Source of the DNA: Saprospiraceae bacterium
Lineage (GTDB): Bacteria > Bacteroidota > Bacteroidia > Chitinophagales > Saprospiraceae
Assembly: GCA_016710625.1 (NCBI GenBank)
Contig: JADJVK010000002.1
Span: forward strand, 348,905-412,904
Direction: 5' to 3'
DNA length: 64,000 nt
Every line of letters begins with the position of its first letter. Positions within the stretch are counted from its first letter, which is position 1. A program made the position numbers and the translations under genes. Below the pieces are notes generated by a model. The model was not told where the DNA came from and searched no databases. It was given only the letters and a program-made list of their open reading frames with translations. Positions 22,653-34,000 of this stretch are shown piece after piece.

Positions 22653-23379
22653 TTATGATTTTTTGGCAACATAGATTAAATCGGCAAAAATCGGTTTGCC
22701 ATTTAATGGGCTTAATTCTTGGTCGTAAATTCCAGAAAAAACAAAATTATGAGCTTTCAAAAAGTCATTTAGATCGTCGAAAGTCGATTGTCCATCATAA
22801 AGCGTTTCATACATTACCTCAATGATAATCACTTCCACTAATTTCAATGTATTTACTGCACCTTTCAATACATTTAATTCAAATCCTTGCACATCGATTT
22901 TCATCAATATTTTCGAAGAAGCGGTAACTATATTCTCCAAATCATCCAATCTTCTAACAGAAATTTCTTTTTCTACTGATTTATCAGTATTCGGATAGTT
23001 TTGGTGGTGAATATCCGTCATTGCTAACAAGGATGATGATTCGGAGGACACATTTACATTTATTAATGCTTTTTCATTTTTTTCTCCTAAAGCACAATTA
23101 TGAGCATATAAATTTTTATCAGTTATAAAATTATTTTTGAGTTGATCAAAACAATGGTCAATTGGCTCAAAAGAGTCAATTCTTGCATTAGGGAAATATC
23201 TTCTTATATTTTTAGCAAATTGACCTTCATTAGCACCAATATCCAAAATATGATGTACCCCAACAGCTTTTATCCATTGATGTTTCAATTCATTCTTTGC
23301 ATTATTCTTGGAAATAAGCTTAATTTCAACCCCCAAAAAACTTAAAAACTGAATTCAAAAATTCTTTAATTCTTTTCAT
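22653..23379 (-). CDS. FkbM-family methyltransferase, start region frameshifted
   Basis: A Rossmann methyltransferase with motif I HILDIGANEGQFAKNI, an acidic SFEPI and the family signature LMKIDVQGFELNVLKGA. It probably O-methylates a sugar of the polysaccharide made by this operon. The in-frame stretch begins only at a TTG (23336), but an ATG at 23379 gives MKRIKEFLNSVFKFFG. That frame joins GVEIKLISKNN if one base is removed from the run of five C at 23330-23334 (or the adjoining A run). I therefore place the start at 23379, three bases after the stop of the upstream gene. The second FkbM gene upstream is only distantly similar. Confidence 0.82.
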
Positions 23380-23382
23380 AAA

Positions 23383-24348
23383 TTATTTTTTGAAAGCATA
23401 TATAAAACCAATAAATGGAGAGTCTGGCCTACCTGTGGAATAATACGAAAAATTATTTTTTTCTAAAATATCAGTAATTTCACTAGGTCCTTTATAATGC
23501 CATTCAATTAATAATCCATCAACTAGATGTAATAAATGATCCGCATTTAATTTTTCAAATATCTCATATTCAGAACCTTCGCAATCCATTTTAATAAAAA
23601 TTCCTTTATCAGGATGAAGGCTTTTTATTTTTTTAAGTTCCTCTGAAGCATCTTTTAATTTTACCTTCACAAGATTGCCTATTTTGCCAAATGGATTCAG
23701 ATCTGCAGTAAAGCTAGTGGAAGCACCAACACTTCCATCCTCATAACTTTGAAATTCAAAATCGCCAGTTTTGTCGCTCCAACCTTCATTAATAGGTTCT
23801 ATTTTCGATTTCAAATTTTCGTTTAAATTAATATTAGCTAATGCATTGTCGTAAGTGCCTTTAAATGGTTCATAAGCATATATTTTTTCAACGTCATTTC
23901 TCATAGAAAAAAGTATGGATGAATATCCAACATTCATTCCAATATCAATACAAACAATAGACTTATTTAAATTGAATTCATAAATTTCATCTGTAAATAA
24001 TTCGTTTATAATCAATAAATTATCTAAATTGCTGCAATTAAGTTTTATGGATTCACCTTTGTAGTTAAGATTTACAAAAGTAGAATTTTGGATAGTTTGA
24101 ATAGAGGTTAAATATTTGCATCGAGCCAATCTGCAAATTTCAAATAAATTGTGACTAAAGGATTTTTGTTGTGCAGGAGTTATGGATAACCCTTTTTCTG
24201 GAAAATATAAATTGCCATTTTTTATTGAAAAATCAATATTGAAATCTTGATAACTTTTAAATTTCGATAGTCTAAAAGCACTAATTGGATGGTGAATTTT
24301 TAGCAGAAGTAAGAAAAAATTTGCAGCTCTAAATATTGCTTTTTTCAT
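23383..24348 (-). CDS. FkbM-family methyltransferase
   Basis: The 321-residue protein carries the SAM-binding motif CIDIGMNVGYSSILFS, an acidic AYEPF and the FkbM core IFIKMDCEGSEYEIFEKL. About 120 residues of N-terminal extension precede the catalytic part, longer than in the next gene. It is expected to methylate a hydroxyl of a surface glycan precursor in the cytoplasm. It is the first gene of a four-gene minus-strand operon (two methyltransferases, GT2, flippase). A TAACTTTG promoter box stands 19 bases upstream of its ATG on the minus strand. Confidence 0.88.
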   Translation of the reverse strand: MKKAIFRAANFFLLLLKIHHPISAFRLSKFKSYQDFNIDFSIKNGNLYFPEKGLSITPAQQKSFSHNLFEICRLARCKYLTSIQTIQNSTFVNLNYKGESIKLNCSNLDNLLIINELFTDEIYEFNLNKSIVCIDIGMNVGYSSILFSMRNDVEKIYAYEPFKGTYDNALANINLNENLKSKIEPINEGWSDKTGDFEFQSYEDGSVGASTSFTADLNPFGKIGNLVKVKLKDASEELKKIKSLHPDKGIFIKMDCEGSEYEIFEKLNADHLLHLVDGLLIEWHYKGPSEITDILEKNNFSYYSTGRPDSPFIGFIYAFKK

Positions 24349-24366
24349 TTATTATGTAAATTTCTG

Positions 24367-24374
24367 CAAAGTTA
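24367..24374 (-). promoter_or_regulatory. Promoter -7 box of the fkbM/GT2/flippase operon
   Basis: On the minus strand TAACTTTG matches TAnnTTTG, 19 bases before the methyltransferase start. Together with the plus-strand box at 24419 it makes this a divergent promoter region. Confidence 0.5.
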
Positions 24375-24418
24375 AAAAATTTATTTACTTAAATTTTTTG
24401 TTTTAAAACAATTATTGA

Positions 24419-24426
24419 TACTTTTG
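24419..24426 (+). promoter_or_regulatory. Promoter -7 box of the small secreted protein pair
   Basis: TACTTTTG matches TAnnTTTG, 42 bases before the ATG at 24468. Confidence 0.45.
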
Positions 24427-24467
24427 TTTAATTATAAATCATTTATAAAATTATATAACTTTTTAGA

Positions 24468-24949
24468 ATGAATACTTATAAATCATTACTTTTCTGTTTG
24501 TTTTTTTCATGTTGTTTTTTTGTTTTAAAGTCACAAACTATAGTGCCAAATGTAGTTAATTCTGCAGGTGGACAATTTAGTAATAATGATTTTCATTAGA
24601 ATGGTCTTTAGGAGAATTTTTAATTTCAACTATACAAAACAAATCTAATATATTAACAAATGAATTTCTGCAACCAAATTTAAACACAGTAACATTTTTA
24701 GAATTAGATAATCCAAATTTGATTGTTTATCCAAATCCGTTTAAAAATATAATTTTTATAAATGATCAAACGAATAATAATCAGTTTTGGAATTTGAAAC
24801 TATATAATTCTGAGGGTAAAATTCTATTAGAAGAAAAAAAGGTGAACCAACTTAATTTAGAATTTTTAGAAAATGGAATGTATATAATTCATATTTCAGA
24901 TGTAAATAACAATTTCAAAGAATCTTTTAAAATTTCAAAATTCAATTAA
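24468..24949 (+). CDS. Small T9SS type A sorting-domain protein, frameshifted
   Basis: The ATG at 24468 starts a hydrophobic signal peptide (LLFCLFFSCCFFVLKSQ) and then TIVPNVVNSAGGQFSNNDF, ending in TAG near 24597. Reading on with one base added in the TTTT run gives SLEWSLGEFLISTIQNKSN. A type A sorting domain follows (LIVYPNPFKNIIFIND, LKLYNSEGKILLEEK, ENGMYIIHISD, ESFKISKFN). It is thus one protein of about 160 residues, probably exported by type IX secretion. Similar small proteins often sit directly before a larger secreted partner, as here, where the next gene starts two bases after its stop. Confidence 0.7.
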
Positions 24950-24950
24950 A

Positions 24951-25748
24951 ATGAAAAAAAACATTTTACTTATTCTATTATTAATTAACTTTTTTTACAG
25001 TTTTTTCACAAGCACCTTCAAAATTTAACTATCAAGGTGTGGCTAGAATGCTCAAGGAGCTGTAATTTCAAATCAAAATATTACTTTAAAAGTTAGCATA
25101 TTAGATAGTATTATAACAGGATCTAGTATTTATTCTGAAACTCATAGTACAAATACAAATCAATTGGGCCTTTTCAATTTAGTAATAGGTAATGGGATTG
25201 TTAATTTGGGTACTTTCGATAAAATAAATTGGGGTACAAATGAAAAATTTATTAAAATAGAAATGGATCCATCTGGTGGTTCAAACTTTGTTTTGATAGG
25301 TACTAATCAATTATTAAGTGTCCCTTATGCATTAAATGCCAAACAAGCAGAAAATGTTCAAATAAAGGCACAGGGATCATATGTGGATGACGGTATGATT
25401 ACTACAAATACATATCAAACTTGGATTACTTCTCCTCAAAAGATTATAGTAGAATCTGATGGTAAATATTTGCTAAATGCTACTGGTAGAGCTTGCTCAT
25501 CTTGGAGTGCAGCTATAATGATGAGCATACAAAATGAAACACAAAATACTACTCTTCGAATTACAATTATAACTTCTGTTAATATTCAAGGTATACATCA
25601 AGGAGTAGGAAGTTTTTCAAGAATTGTTCAACTCAAAAAAGGCGATGTTTTAAATATGGAATACTTTGGTGATGCAAATTCTCAATGGGCATATGGCGGA
25701 AACCAATATGGATGCAGTAGTATTACGATATTAAAAGTTGGGGAGTAA
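24951..25748 (+). CDS. Secreted protein with Bacteroidota N-terminal domain and C1q/TNF-like C-terminal domain, frameshifted
   Basis: From the ATG at 24951 a signal peptide leads, after a +1 shift in the T7 run near 24997, into QAPSKFNYQGVAR. After a second shift near 25054 it reads AQGAVISNQNITLKVSILDS and GLFNLVIGNGIV. This is a module seen at the start of many secreted Bacteroidota proteins, ending in the typical LLSVPYALNAKQAE. The last 120 residues (YLLNATGRACSSWSAAIMM, FSRIVQLKKGDVLNMEYFGD, CSSITILKVGE) look like a C1q/TNF jelly roll. It is likely surface-exposed and ligand-binding. Function is not known; it is coupled to the preceding sorting-domain gene. Confidence 0.65.
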
Positions 25749-25759
25749 AATAAAAAATA

Positions 25760-26766
25760 TTGGATTTATCAATCATCATTATTAATTATAATTCAAAAAA
25801 ACTGCTAAGTGATTGCTTAAGCAGTTTTTTTGATTTTAGACCAGTTTTGAAATTTGAAATTATTGTCGTGGATAATAATTCAAATGATCAATCTAAAGAG
25901 GAAATAACGGCTCGATTCCCTGATTTGACTTGGATCGACATGGGATATAATGCAGGATTTTCTAGGGCAAATAATAAAGGAATAAAAATTGCCAGAGGTA
26001 AATATATTTTATTATTAAATGCTGATACCTTATTTATTTCCAATATTTTAGACAATTTAATCAACCAATTTGATCACTTATTTGATTATTCTGCCTTAGG
26101 TGTTCAATTACTCAATACAGATGGAAGTAAACAAAATTCTGGTGCAAAATTTGTAAAAGGTGGATTGAATAATATTTTGCAACTACCTTATATAGGTGAT
26201 TTAGCTAGGTATGTAGCTTATTCAATTGGGATGAAAAACCCAAATGTTGTCTCATCTGCATCTTTCGAATCTGTTGGATGGATTTCTGGAGCTTTTCTTT
26301 GTGTGAGAGCGGAAAGTATAGAAAAAGCTGGATTGATGGATGAAGATTTTTTCTTGTATTCTGAAGAAATTGAGTGGTGTAGTAGGTTAGAAAAATGTGG
26401 AAAATTAGGCATTGTTGGTGATTTGTCTTTAATTCACATTGGAAGTGGTTCAACCCAATCCTTAACCAACGACAAAGAGCACAACTACAAAAATATATCT
26501 GATAAAAAGGGAAGACAAGTACTAGTGTCAAGTTTTCTAAGAATGAAAAAACAATTTGGCGTTTTTTGGACACTAATCTTATTTGGCTTTTACATACTTG
26601 AGTTAGTTGTTTTTCCAATTGATTATTTATCGAGAATATAATCCACCTAAAAAATCCATTTGCGAATTTCAATTTAGTCGTTGGATTTTATAAAAATATG
26701 ATTGTATTATTTCGAAATATAATATCTATTTTGTTTGGAATTAATAAGTTATATAAAGTTATTTAA
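25760..26766 (+). CDS. Family 2 glycosyltransferase (WbbL/rhamnosyltransferase-like), frameshifted at 3' end
   Basis: The protein has a GT-A fold with LSIIIINYNSKKLLSDCL, IVVDNNSNDQS, ILLLNADTLF and the late acidic motif GLMDEDFFLYSEEIEWCSRL typical of WbbL-like transferases, then a membrane-associated helix (WTLILFGFYILELVVF). The only near start is a TTG at 25760, so a TTG start is assumed. The frame stops at 26641, but the -1 frame continues without stop from DYLF through HLKNPFANFNLVVGFYKNM to INKLYKVI at 26766, a plausible C-terminus. One lost base near 26630 is likely. It may extend the glycan of the adjoining minus-strand operon. Confidence 0.78.
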
Positions 26767-26775
26767 CTTATTAAT

Positions 26776-29700
26776 TTACTCATACAACATTACATCTCCC
26801 TTATAAATCGCTTTTGTATTATCTTTAAATCCTACTTCAGCTTGATAGATATAAATCCCAGGGTTCATTATTTTTCCATTGGATGTCCCATCCCAACCTT
26901 TCATGTTTTGTAGGGTTGTGTTATTTTCTTCGTAAACTAAATTTCCCCATCGATCAAAAATTCTGAATGAATACAATAAGTCTGCATCCCGACTGCCGAA
27001 TATTTTGAAAATATTGTTGTTTTGATTTGTGCTCTCTCTATAGAAAATATTTGGAATATAAACTTTTTTATCTTTTTCAGTTCTTATTAAAATACTTGCA
27101 GAATCTACACAGCCAAAACTATCAATGGCTATTGTTTTGATTTTTATAAAATCAGATATTGGTTTAATTGTGGTTTCTATGCAAGAATCGCAGTTTACAT
27201 AATTTTTTGGATACCAATGAAGTGTACTTGCTTTTGTGGAACTTGCCAACGCTACTGTTATGCTATCTCCAAATTGAATGGTCGTATCTTTCTGAGAAAG
27301 TTGGATCTTGAATGGGGCTCTTTCGGCAATATATGCATTGAATTCACTTTCACATCCGTTTTCATCTTTGACTTTTATTAGATGATTTCCTGCTGGTAAA
27401 TGGTCATAAACCCAAGGAAAACCATTGGATTTGAAATATGCTGCGCCATCCAATGAAAAATAATAAACATTATTTCCTCCATACATGTCATTAATTGTTA
27501 TTGAACCATTGATTTCACCAAAACATTTGATTCCAGATGTAGTCAAATTCCAAGTGATGGGGTCTGGGTCTTTTAGTTCGATCGTATCAGTTTGGACACA
27601 TCCTGTCTGGCTTTTTACCTGCACCCAATATTTCCCTTTCGACAAACCATCGATATTGGGTTTAGAAACATTATTACTCCAAATGATTTGATAGGGCGAT
27701 GTGCCTCCCAATGGATTTACAAATAATGAGCCATCTGATTTTCCATTGCAACTTATACCTTGCCCATGAAATTTTGGGTCTATTTGCAAATTGGTTTGGA
27801 TACTTTCTACCTTTAATTCAAGAGTAATTAAACTATCACAACCTAAATTATTAATTAAAGTATCTCTGTAAATGCCTGAATTATAATAGTTTTGTTGCCT
27901 ATTTTTACAAAATCTCCTTTGCAAATCTCCTTTTTTAATGAATATGAACTTTTGGGATTTATAGTCAATTTTAAAGTTATCGAACTATCACAATTTTCTT
28001 TGGTCTTGTAATTAAAAATATAACTTCCAGTTTGGGTTAATTTATTTCCATCGAAATTCAATGTGTCACCCTCACAAATTGAGGCATTTTTAGAAAAATT
28101 ATAATTTTTGAAATTGTCCTTTATACTAAATTTTAGGGTATCACTTTTGCAACCAAAGGAGTCAATTACATATGAAAAATAATTTCCAGGAATCAAATAA
28201 TTGAATTTATTCGCAGGGAAATTATTTAAATAAATATTGTTTTTTACAGCAGTATTTTGAATTTTGAATAGTACACTTCCAGTATCTATGCAACTTTTAT
28301 CAACTAATTTTTCGATAGATAAATCTATTTTATAAGAATTATCTAGGATGGTTATTGAATCAATCGAATTACAACCTTTACTATCTTTAGTGGAAATTTT
28401 ATAAACTCCAGCTACCAAATTTTTATATACAGCAGTTGGTAGATAGCCATTATTATTCAACTCATTGGAATAGGGTGGCAATCCGCCTGATGTGTTAATT
28501 TCAATTGCCCCAAGTTGATCACAAATTGCATTCTGCGAAACACTTAGTGTAGATTTCAATATTTTATTTGTATCTAAAATGGATATAATGGTATCATATT
28601 TACAGAGGTTGATCGTATCATATAAAATAGTAAATGTGTAATTTCCACCTTTTAGATTAGTATATGATTTCTGTGTCGAAAAGGGGTTTGTATTGAAAGC
28701 ATATTTGTAATTCGTATTTTGAAAAACTATTGATCCTGTTCCATCGCCAGAACAATTTGGGTTGATAAGTGAAAAATCCAACTTTGGAAGTTCATATTTT
28801 GATATGCCTTCAATTATTTGTAAGCCGTTCAAAATCTTGCCATTATCACCATTTTTGGCGCCAAAGTTAGTGTTATTGTTCAATCTTGCTCCTGCATTTC
28901 CACCATTTATTTGAGTGACAATATTGGATGGTAAAGTTGATTTTGACCAAATGCAACCGCCACTGCCACCGCCTCCAGGTCCATCATTTCCTGAGATGAT
29001 ACCACCACCATTTCCACCTTTAACATTTATTGTCAAATTCCCTGTAAAAATGTTGACATCTAAAACGACAGTACCACCAGCTCCGCCTCCACCAGCTCCA
29101 TCATCAATACTTGGGTTGCTATTCGCTCCATTTGCTTTAATTGTCCTATTGTTTCCAACTATTTCATTGGCACGAATGATTACTATTCCACCGCCATCAG
29201 CACCATTGGAGCCACTAAAACCATTTCGATGACCACCACCTCCGCCACCACCAAGAAACAATCTATTTTCAGTATTAGAATAATTCAAATCATTTGCACC
29301 TAAGCCTCTTGCAATTTCTTTATAACCATAACAAAGTTCACACCCAAAGCCGCCATCTCCACCTTTTCCAGCATTGCCACCTCCTGCTCCGCCGCCATTG
29401 TGAAGATTGCCTCCACCACCGCCATTTGCCCATTTTCCTCTACCTGAAATGAAATTTATGGTTCCGATTCCTTCTCCTTTCTGGGCAGCTTTATCCGAAT
29501 TAATCATCATTTCCAAGTTTCCAATATGTTCTGTAGTTACTCCAAAAGTACTATTCGCTAACAGATCTATTTCCGCCTCTGAAACCATTTCCAGACACAT
29601 CAATATCATTTTCAAAAATCAACTTTCCAGATACACTTAGTGCTAAAACGCCACCTTTGGTGCCGTCCCAAACATCACTACGAATACCTGGAGAACAAAT

Positions 29701-30093
29701 GCGGATATCTACATATTCGGGAACACGAATCATTTGTAAATAGGGGTCAATAAGGAAGGTCTTATTGGATATATTATTTAAAAAGACTTGATTGCCAATG
29801 ATTTTTTTAATTCTGTTAAATTCATAAACACCTGAATTGTTGTAGCTTAGGATATTTCCATAAAGTAAAGTGTCATTAACATAGTCAATTGTAGCACCTT
29901 TGGTTTGGTAAATTAGGATTAAATCACCAACTTTGAATTTGTTTGGGTCAGTAATAAAAACACTATTTTCGCAATCAAATTTTGTGATATTGGTGTAATT
30001 ATTTATAATCCCACTAATACAGGATTGGCTATATCCAAAATTAGAAAGTAGGAGAATAGAGAAAATTATTACAACAAATTTTAACAACTTCAT
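26776..30093 (-). CDS. Large glycine-rich, SprB-repeat protein with T9SS type B sorting domain, frameshifted twice
   Basis: From the ATG at 30093: signal peptide (FVVIIFSILLLSNFGYSQ), a domain with VFITDPNKFKVGDLILIYQT, then a long glycine-rich stretch (about 28920-29460). Next come two SprB-like repeats (PNCSGDGTGSIVFQ, GAIEINTSGGLPPYSN), further repeats of the same kind, and a type B sorting domain (VYIPNIFYRE, SFRIFDRWGNLVYEE, GWDGTSNGKIMNPGIYIYQA, KGDVMLYE). Frames change near 29595 and 27880 with homology continuing across both. The whole is about 1100 residues. It is expected to reach the surface by type IX secretion and may act in adhesion or gliding, as SprB does in Flavobacterium. 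Confidence 0.8.
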
Positions 30094-30165
30094 TCAGTAA
30101 AAGATTACAAAAATTTACAATATCACTTTGGCTTGTAAATGTAATTTAAATTATCAAATGAATAT

Positions 30166-30173
30166 TAATTTTG
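30166..30173 (+). promoter_or_regulatory. Promoter -7 box for pdxJ
   Basis: TAATTTTG matches TAnnTTTG, 44 bases before the pdxJ ATG, in the gap between divergent genes. Confidence 0.45.
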
Positions 30174-30217
30174 TATGTAACAATTTTTAGTAAAAAGAGA
30201 AATAAATAAAATTTACT

Positions 30218-30934
30218 ATGACTAAATTGAGTGTGAATATTAATAAAATAGCTTTAATTAGGAACTCTAGAGGATCAAATTTGCCAGATATTTCTAAGGT
30301 AGCAATAGATTGTGAAAGATTTGGTGCTGAGGGAATTACTGTACATCCTCGACCTGACCAAAGGCATATAAAATATGATGATATACCAATATTGAAATCA
30401 GTTGTTACAACTGAATTTAATATTGAAGGCTATCCCAATAAAGAATTCATGGATTTAGTGATTACAAACAAACCGCATCAATGTACTTTAGTTCCAGACC
30501 CTCCTGGGGTATTAACATCAGATAGTGGTTGGGATACAATTGAGCATCATCATTTTTTATCAGAAATAGTTAATGAGTTAAAAAATAACGGTATAAGAGT
30601 GTCTTTGTTTTTAAATCCAGATTTGAAAATGATGGAAGGTGCTGCAAAAGTTGGAACTGATAGAATTGAGCTTTATACAGGTAAGTATGCTAATAAATAC
30701 ACTTTGAACAAAGAAAAAGCAATTTCTAATCATATTGAAACTGCAAACTTGGCGAAATCCTTTAATATTGGGGTAAATGCTGGTCATGACTTAAATTTAG
30801 ATAATTTAAGATATTATCAAGAACATATTACTAATTTATTAGAAGTATCAATCGGCCATGCAATAGTTTGTGACTCAATATATTATGGATTGCACAATAC
30901 GATACAAATGTATTTAAATTTGTTAAAAAAATAA
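30218..30934 (+). CDS. pdxJ: Pyridoxine 5'-phosphate synthase
   Basis: The 238-residue protein is a full-length PdxJ: LSVNINKIALIRNSRG at the start, GAEGITVHPRPDQRHI with the active-site histidines, CTLVPDPPGVLTSDSGWD, VSLFLNPD, RIELYTGKYA and VNAGHDLNLDNL. It joins 1-deoxy-xylulose 5-phosphate with 3-amino-2-oxopropyl phosphate to make pyridoxine 5'-phosphate in vitamin B6 synthesis. The TIM-barrel length is typical. It has its own promoter box and is followed by a 122-base gap and a SusC-type gene, so it is probably single. Confidence 0.97.
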   Translation: MTKLSVNINKIALIRNSRGSNLPDISKVAIDCERFGAEGITVHPRPDQRHIKYDDIPILKSVVTTEFNIEGYPNKEFMDLVITNKPHQCTLVPDPPGVLTSDSGWDTIEHHHFLSEIVNELKNNGIRVSLFLNPDLKMMEGAAKVGTDRIELYTGKYANKYTLNKEKAISNHIETANLAKSFNIGVNAGHDLNLDNLRYYQEHITNLLEVSIGHAIVCDSIYYGLHNTIQMYLNLLKK

Positions 30935-31007
30935 ATAATCGACATTATAAATTTGATATTGTTGAAAAAAAGTAATAAAATATTGCTGTTTTAAAGATTT
31001 TAGTTTT

Positions 31008-31015
31008 TAAATTTG
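31008..31015 (+). promoter_or_regulatory. Promoter of first SusC/SusD pair
   Basis: TAAATTTG at 31008-31015 matches the -7 consensus, with a TTG at 30983-30985 that could serve as -33. The start codon is 41 bases downstream, after a leader (ttcttaattaaa) shared with the next SusC locus. Confidence 0.5.
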
Positions 31016-31056
31016 TCAATTATTCATGTTTTCTTAATTAAAAAATCAGAATTAGT

Positions 31057-34000
31057 ATGAAAAAACTTTTACTATTTTTCGTAATGGTTATAACGAGTAT
31101 AGGCTTTATAGCTGCTCAACGAACCATTACTGGAAAAGTTACAGACGTTAAAGGTGATGCTATCATTGGTGGTAATGTTGTTGCTAAAGGAACGCAATTA
31201 GGAACAATTACAGACTACGATGGAATGTATAAAATCACATTACTAGAAAATTCTAATGTCTTAGTATTTAGCTATACAGGCTATGAGTCTCAAGAAATTA
31301 CAATTGGTTCTTCAAATGTAGTGAATGTTAAACTTGTAGAGGGCAAAATACTTGAAGAAGTAGTTGTAACTGCTTTGGGATTAGAAAGAAAAAGAAATGA
31401 TTTATCTGTTTCTGCTCAACAGGTTTCAGGTGATGATATTAACAAAGTTCGTTCGAACAATTTTGTTAGTAACTTATCTGGAAAAGTTGCTGGTCTAGAT
31501 ATCAGACAAAATAATTCTATGGGAGGATCTACGAACATAGTTTTAAGAGGTAATAAATCAATTACTGGAAATAATCAAGCATTATTCGTAATTGATGGTG
31601 TTCCAGTTGCTAATAACACTTATAACACATCAAATACTCAAACGGGTAGAGCTGGTTATGATTATGGATCTTCTATTGCGGATATTAATCCAGAAGATAT
31701 CCAATCAGTTAATGTGTTAAAAGGTGCTGCTGCTGCACTTTATGGAAGTAGAGGTACGAATGGTGTAATTTTAATTACAACTAAAAAAGGTGCTAAAGAT
31801 AAATTCAATGTTACATTAAACTCTGGATTTACTTTCGGAACAATTCATAAAAGTACTGCACCAGAATATCAAAAAGAATATGGTGCTGGATATTATCCTT
31901 TCTTTTATGAAAGCGACTTGTTTACACCTGGTACTAATTCAACAAACTATGTAGATTATCAAGCAGATGCATCTTATGGTCCAAGATTTAATCCATCATT
32001 GAATGTATATGATTGGAGATCTATTGATCCTAAATCGCCTCAATATGGAAAGAAATCTGCTTGGGTAGCTGCTGCAAATGGTCCTGATAAATTCTATGAA
32101 ACAACATTGTCAAGTAACCAAAGTGTGATTTTCGAAGGTGGTGGAAGTACTACACAATATAAAGTTGCATATACAAGAAATGACGAGAAAGGAATGATGC
32201 CTAATAGTAAATTGAACAAGAATTTATTTAATATCTATGGTTCAATTGAGCCAACTAGTAAATTAAAAATTAGTTCATCTATTAACTATAGTAATACAAA
32301 TGCTGTTGGACGATATGGTTCTGGATATGATAATGCGAATCCTAATACTATGTTTAGACAATGGTTCCAAACGAATGTAGACATTTTGGATTTGAAAGAT
32401 GCTTATAATAGAAATCAACAAAATGTAACATGGAACTGGAGTGCACCAGATGATGCTTCTCCAATTTATTGGGATAATCCTTATTTCATGAGATATAAGA
32501 GTTATCAAAGTGATTCAAGAAATAAATTTTTTGGAAATATTACTGCTGAATACAAAATACTACCTTCTTTGAAATTAATCGGAAGAGCTGGGGGTGATAT
32601 GTCTTTTGATATTCAAGAAGAAAGAAGAAATAAAAGTTCTGTAGATAAGGGATTATATTCAGTTAGAAATTTAAGTTACAAAGAATATAATTATGATTTA
32701 TTCCTAAATTTCAATAAGGATTTAAATACAAATTTAACATTTGATGCTACTTTAGGTACAAATATTAGAAGAAGTTATTCAAGTTCAATATTTTCTACTA
32801 CAAATACAGATTTAGTTGTTAATGAATTATATACTATTGGTAATTCATCTGGAACACCTGTTGCACCAGTTGAAACATATATTCCAATAGGAGTAAATGG
32901 AGTATTTGCAAATGCTGGAATTACTTATAATAAAGTGTTGACATTAGAAGGTACAATTAGAAGAGATCAATCAACTACATTACCAGCTGATAATAATTCT
33001 TATTTTTATCCATCAGTTTCTGCAGGTTATATATTTAGCAAAGCTATTAACCAAAGTTGGTTGAGTTATGGAAAATTAAGAGCTTCTTATGCAGAGGTAG
33101 GAAACGATGCACCAGGTTTGTCTATATTTGATGTTTATGACAAGCCAACTGCTTTTGGTAGTGTAGCGTTATTCTCTTTACCTGCACAAAAGAACAATTC
33201 AAATTTGAAACCTGAAAGAACAAAATCTGCCGAATTAGGTTTAGATATGCAATTCTTTGACAATTTATTCGGATTTGAATTAACATATTATAATTCAAGA
33301 ACTTTAAATCAAATTATTCCAATTCAAGTTTCTGGAGCAACTGGTTATACTTCTAAGTATATCAACTCTGGAGAGGTTAAAAATAATGGTATAGAAGTTA
33401 TTGCAAATGTTACTCCAATCAGAAAAAAAGACTTTACTTGGAGATTGAATTTCAACTTCTCTAAAAACAATAATGAAGTTGTTAGTTTGTTTGATGCAAA
33501 CACAAAACAAATTGTTATTGCTACTTTCCAAAGTGGTGTTAGTTTAGTTGCAATCCCAGGTCAACCATTTGGTGTATTAAAAGGAAGAGGATTTGTTTAT
33601 ACAAATGGTCAAAAGACAGTAAATGAAGATGGATATTATTCTTCTAAAACAGACCAAATCATTGGTAATATTACGCCAGATTGGCAAGGAGGAGCTGGTT
33701 CGACTTTGACTTACAAAAATTTATCATTTGGCTTCTTAGTAGATATGAAAATGGGCGGTTCAATTTATTCATTGGATCAAGCTTATGGTCAATATACTGG
33801 ATTGTATCCAAATACTGCAGGAAATAATGATTTAGGTAAACCAAAACGTAGTCCAGTTGCTGATGGTGGTGGAGTTATTTTACCAGGTGTTAAAGCAGAT
33901 GGTTCTACTAACGATATTAGAGTTTCAGCTGAAGATTCAGATGTAAATCCTTATGGTATAGTAAATAATCCAAACGAAGCATTTGTTTATGATGCATCTT

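Noticed and set aside
22653..23336. TTG start for the second FkbM gene
   Set aside because: An upstream ATG at 23379 gives a natural N-terminus if one base in the C5/A6 run is surplus.
28915..29640. Plus-strand proline-rich frames opposite the glycine-rich protein
   Set aside because: Proline runs are the complement of the GGG codons; the sense strand shows signal peptide, SprB repeats and sorting domain.
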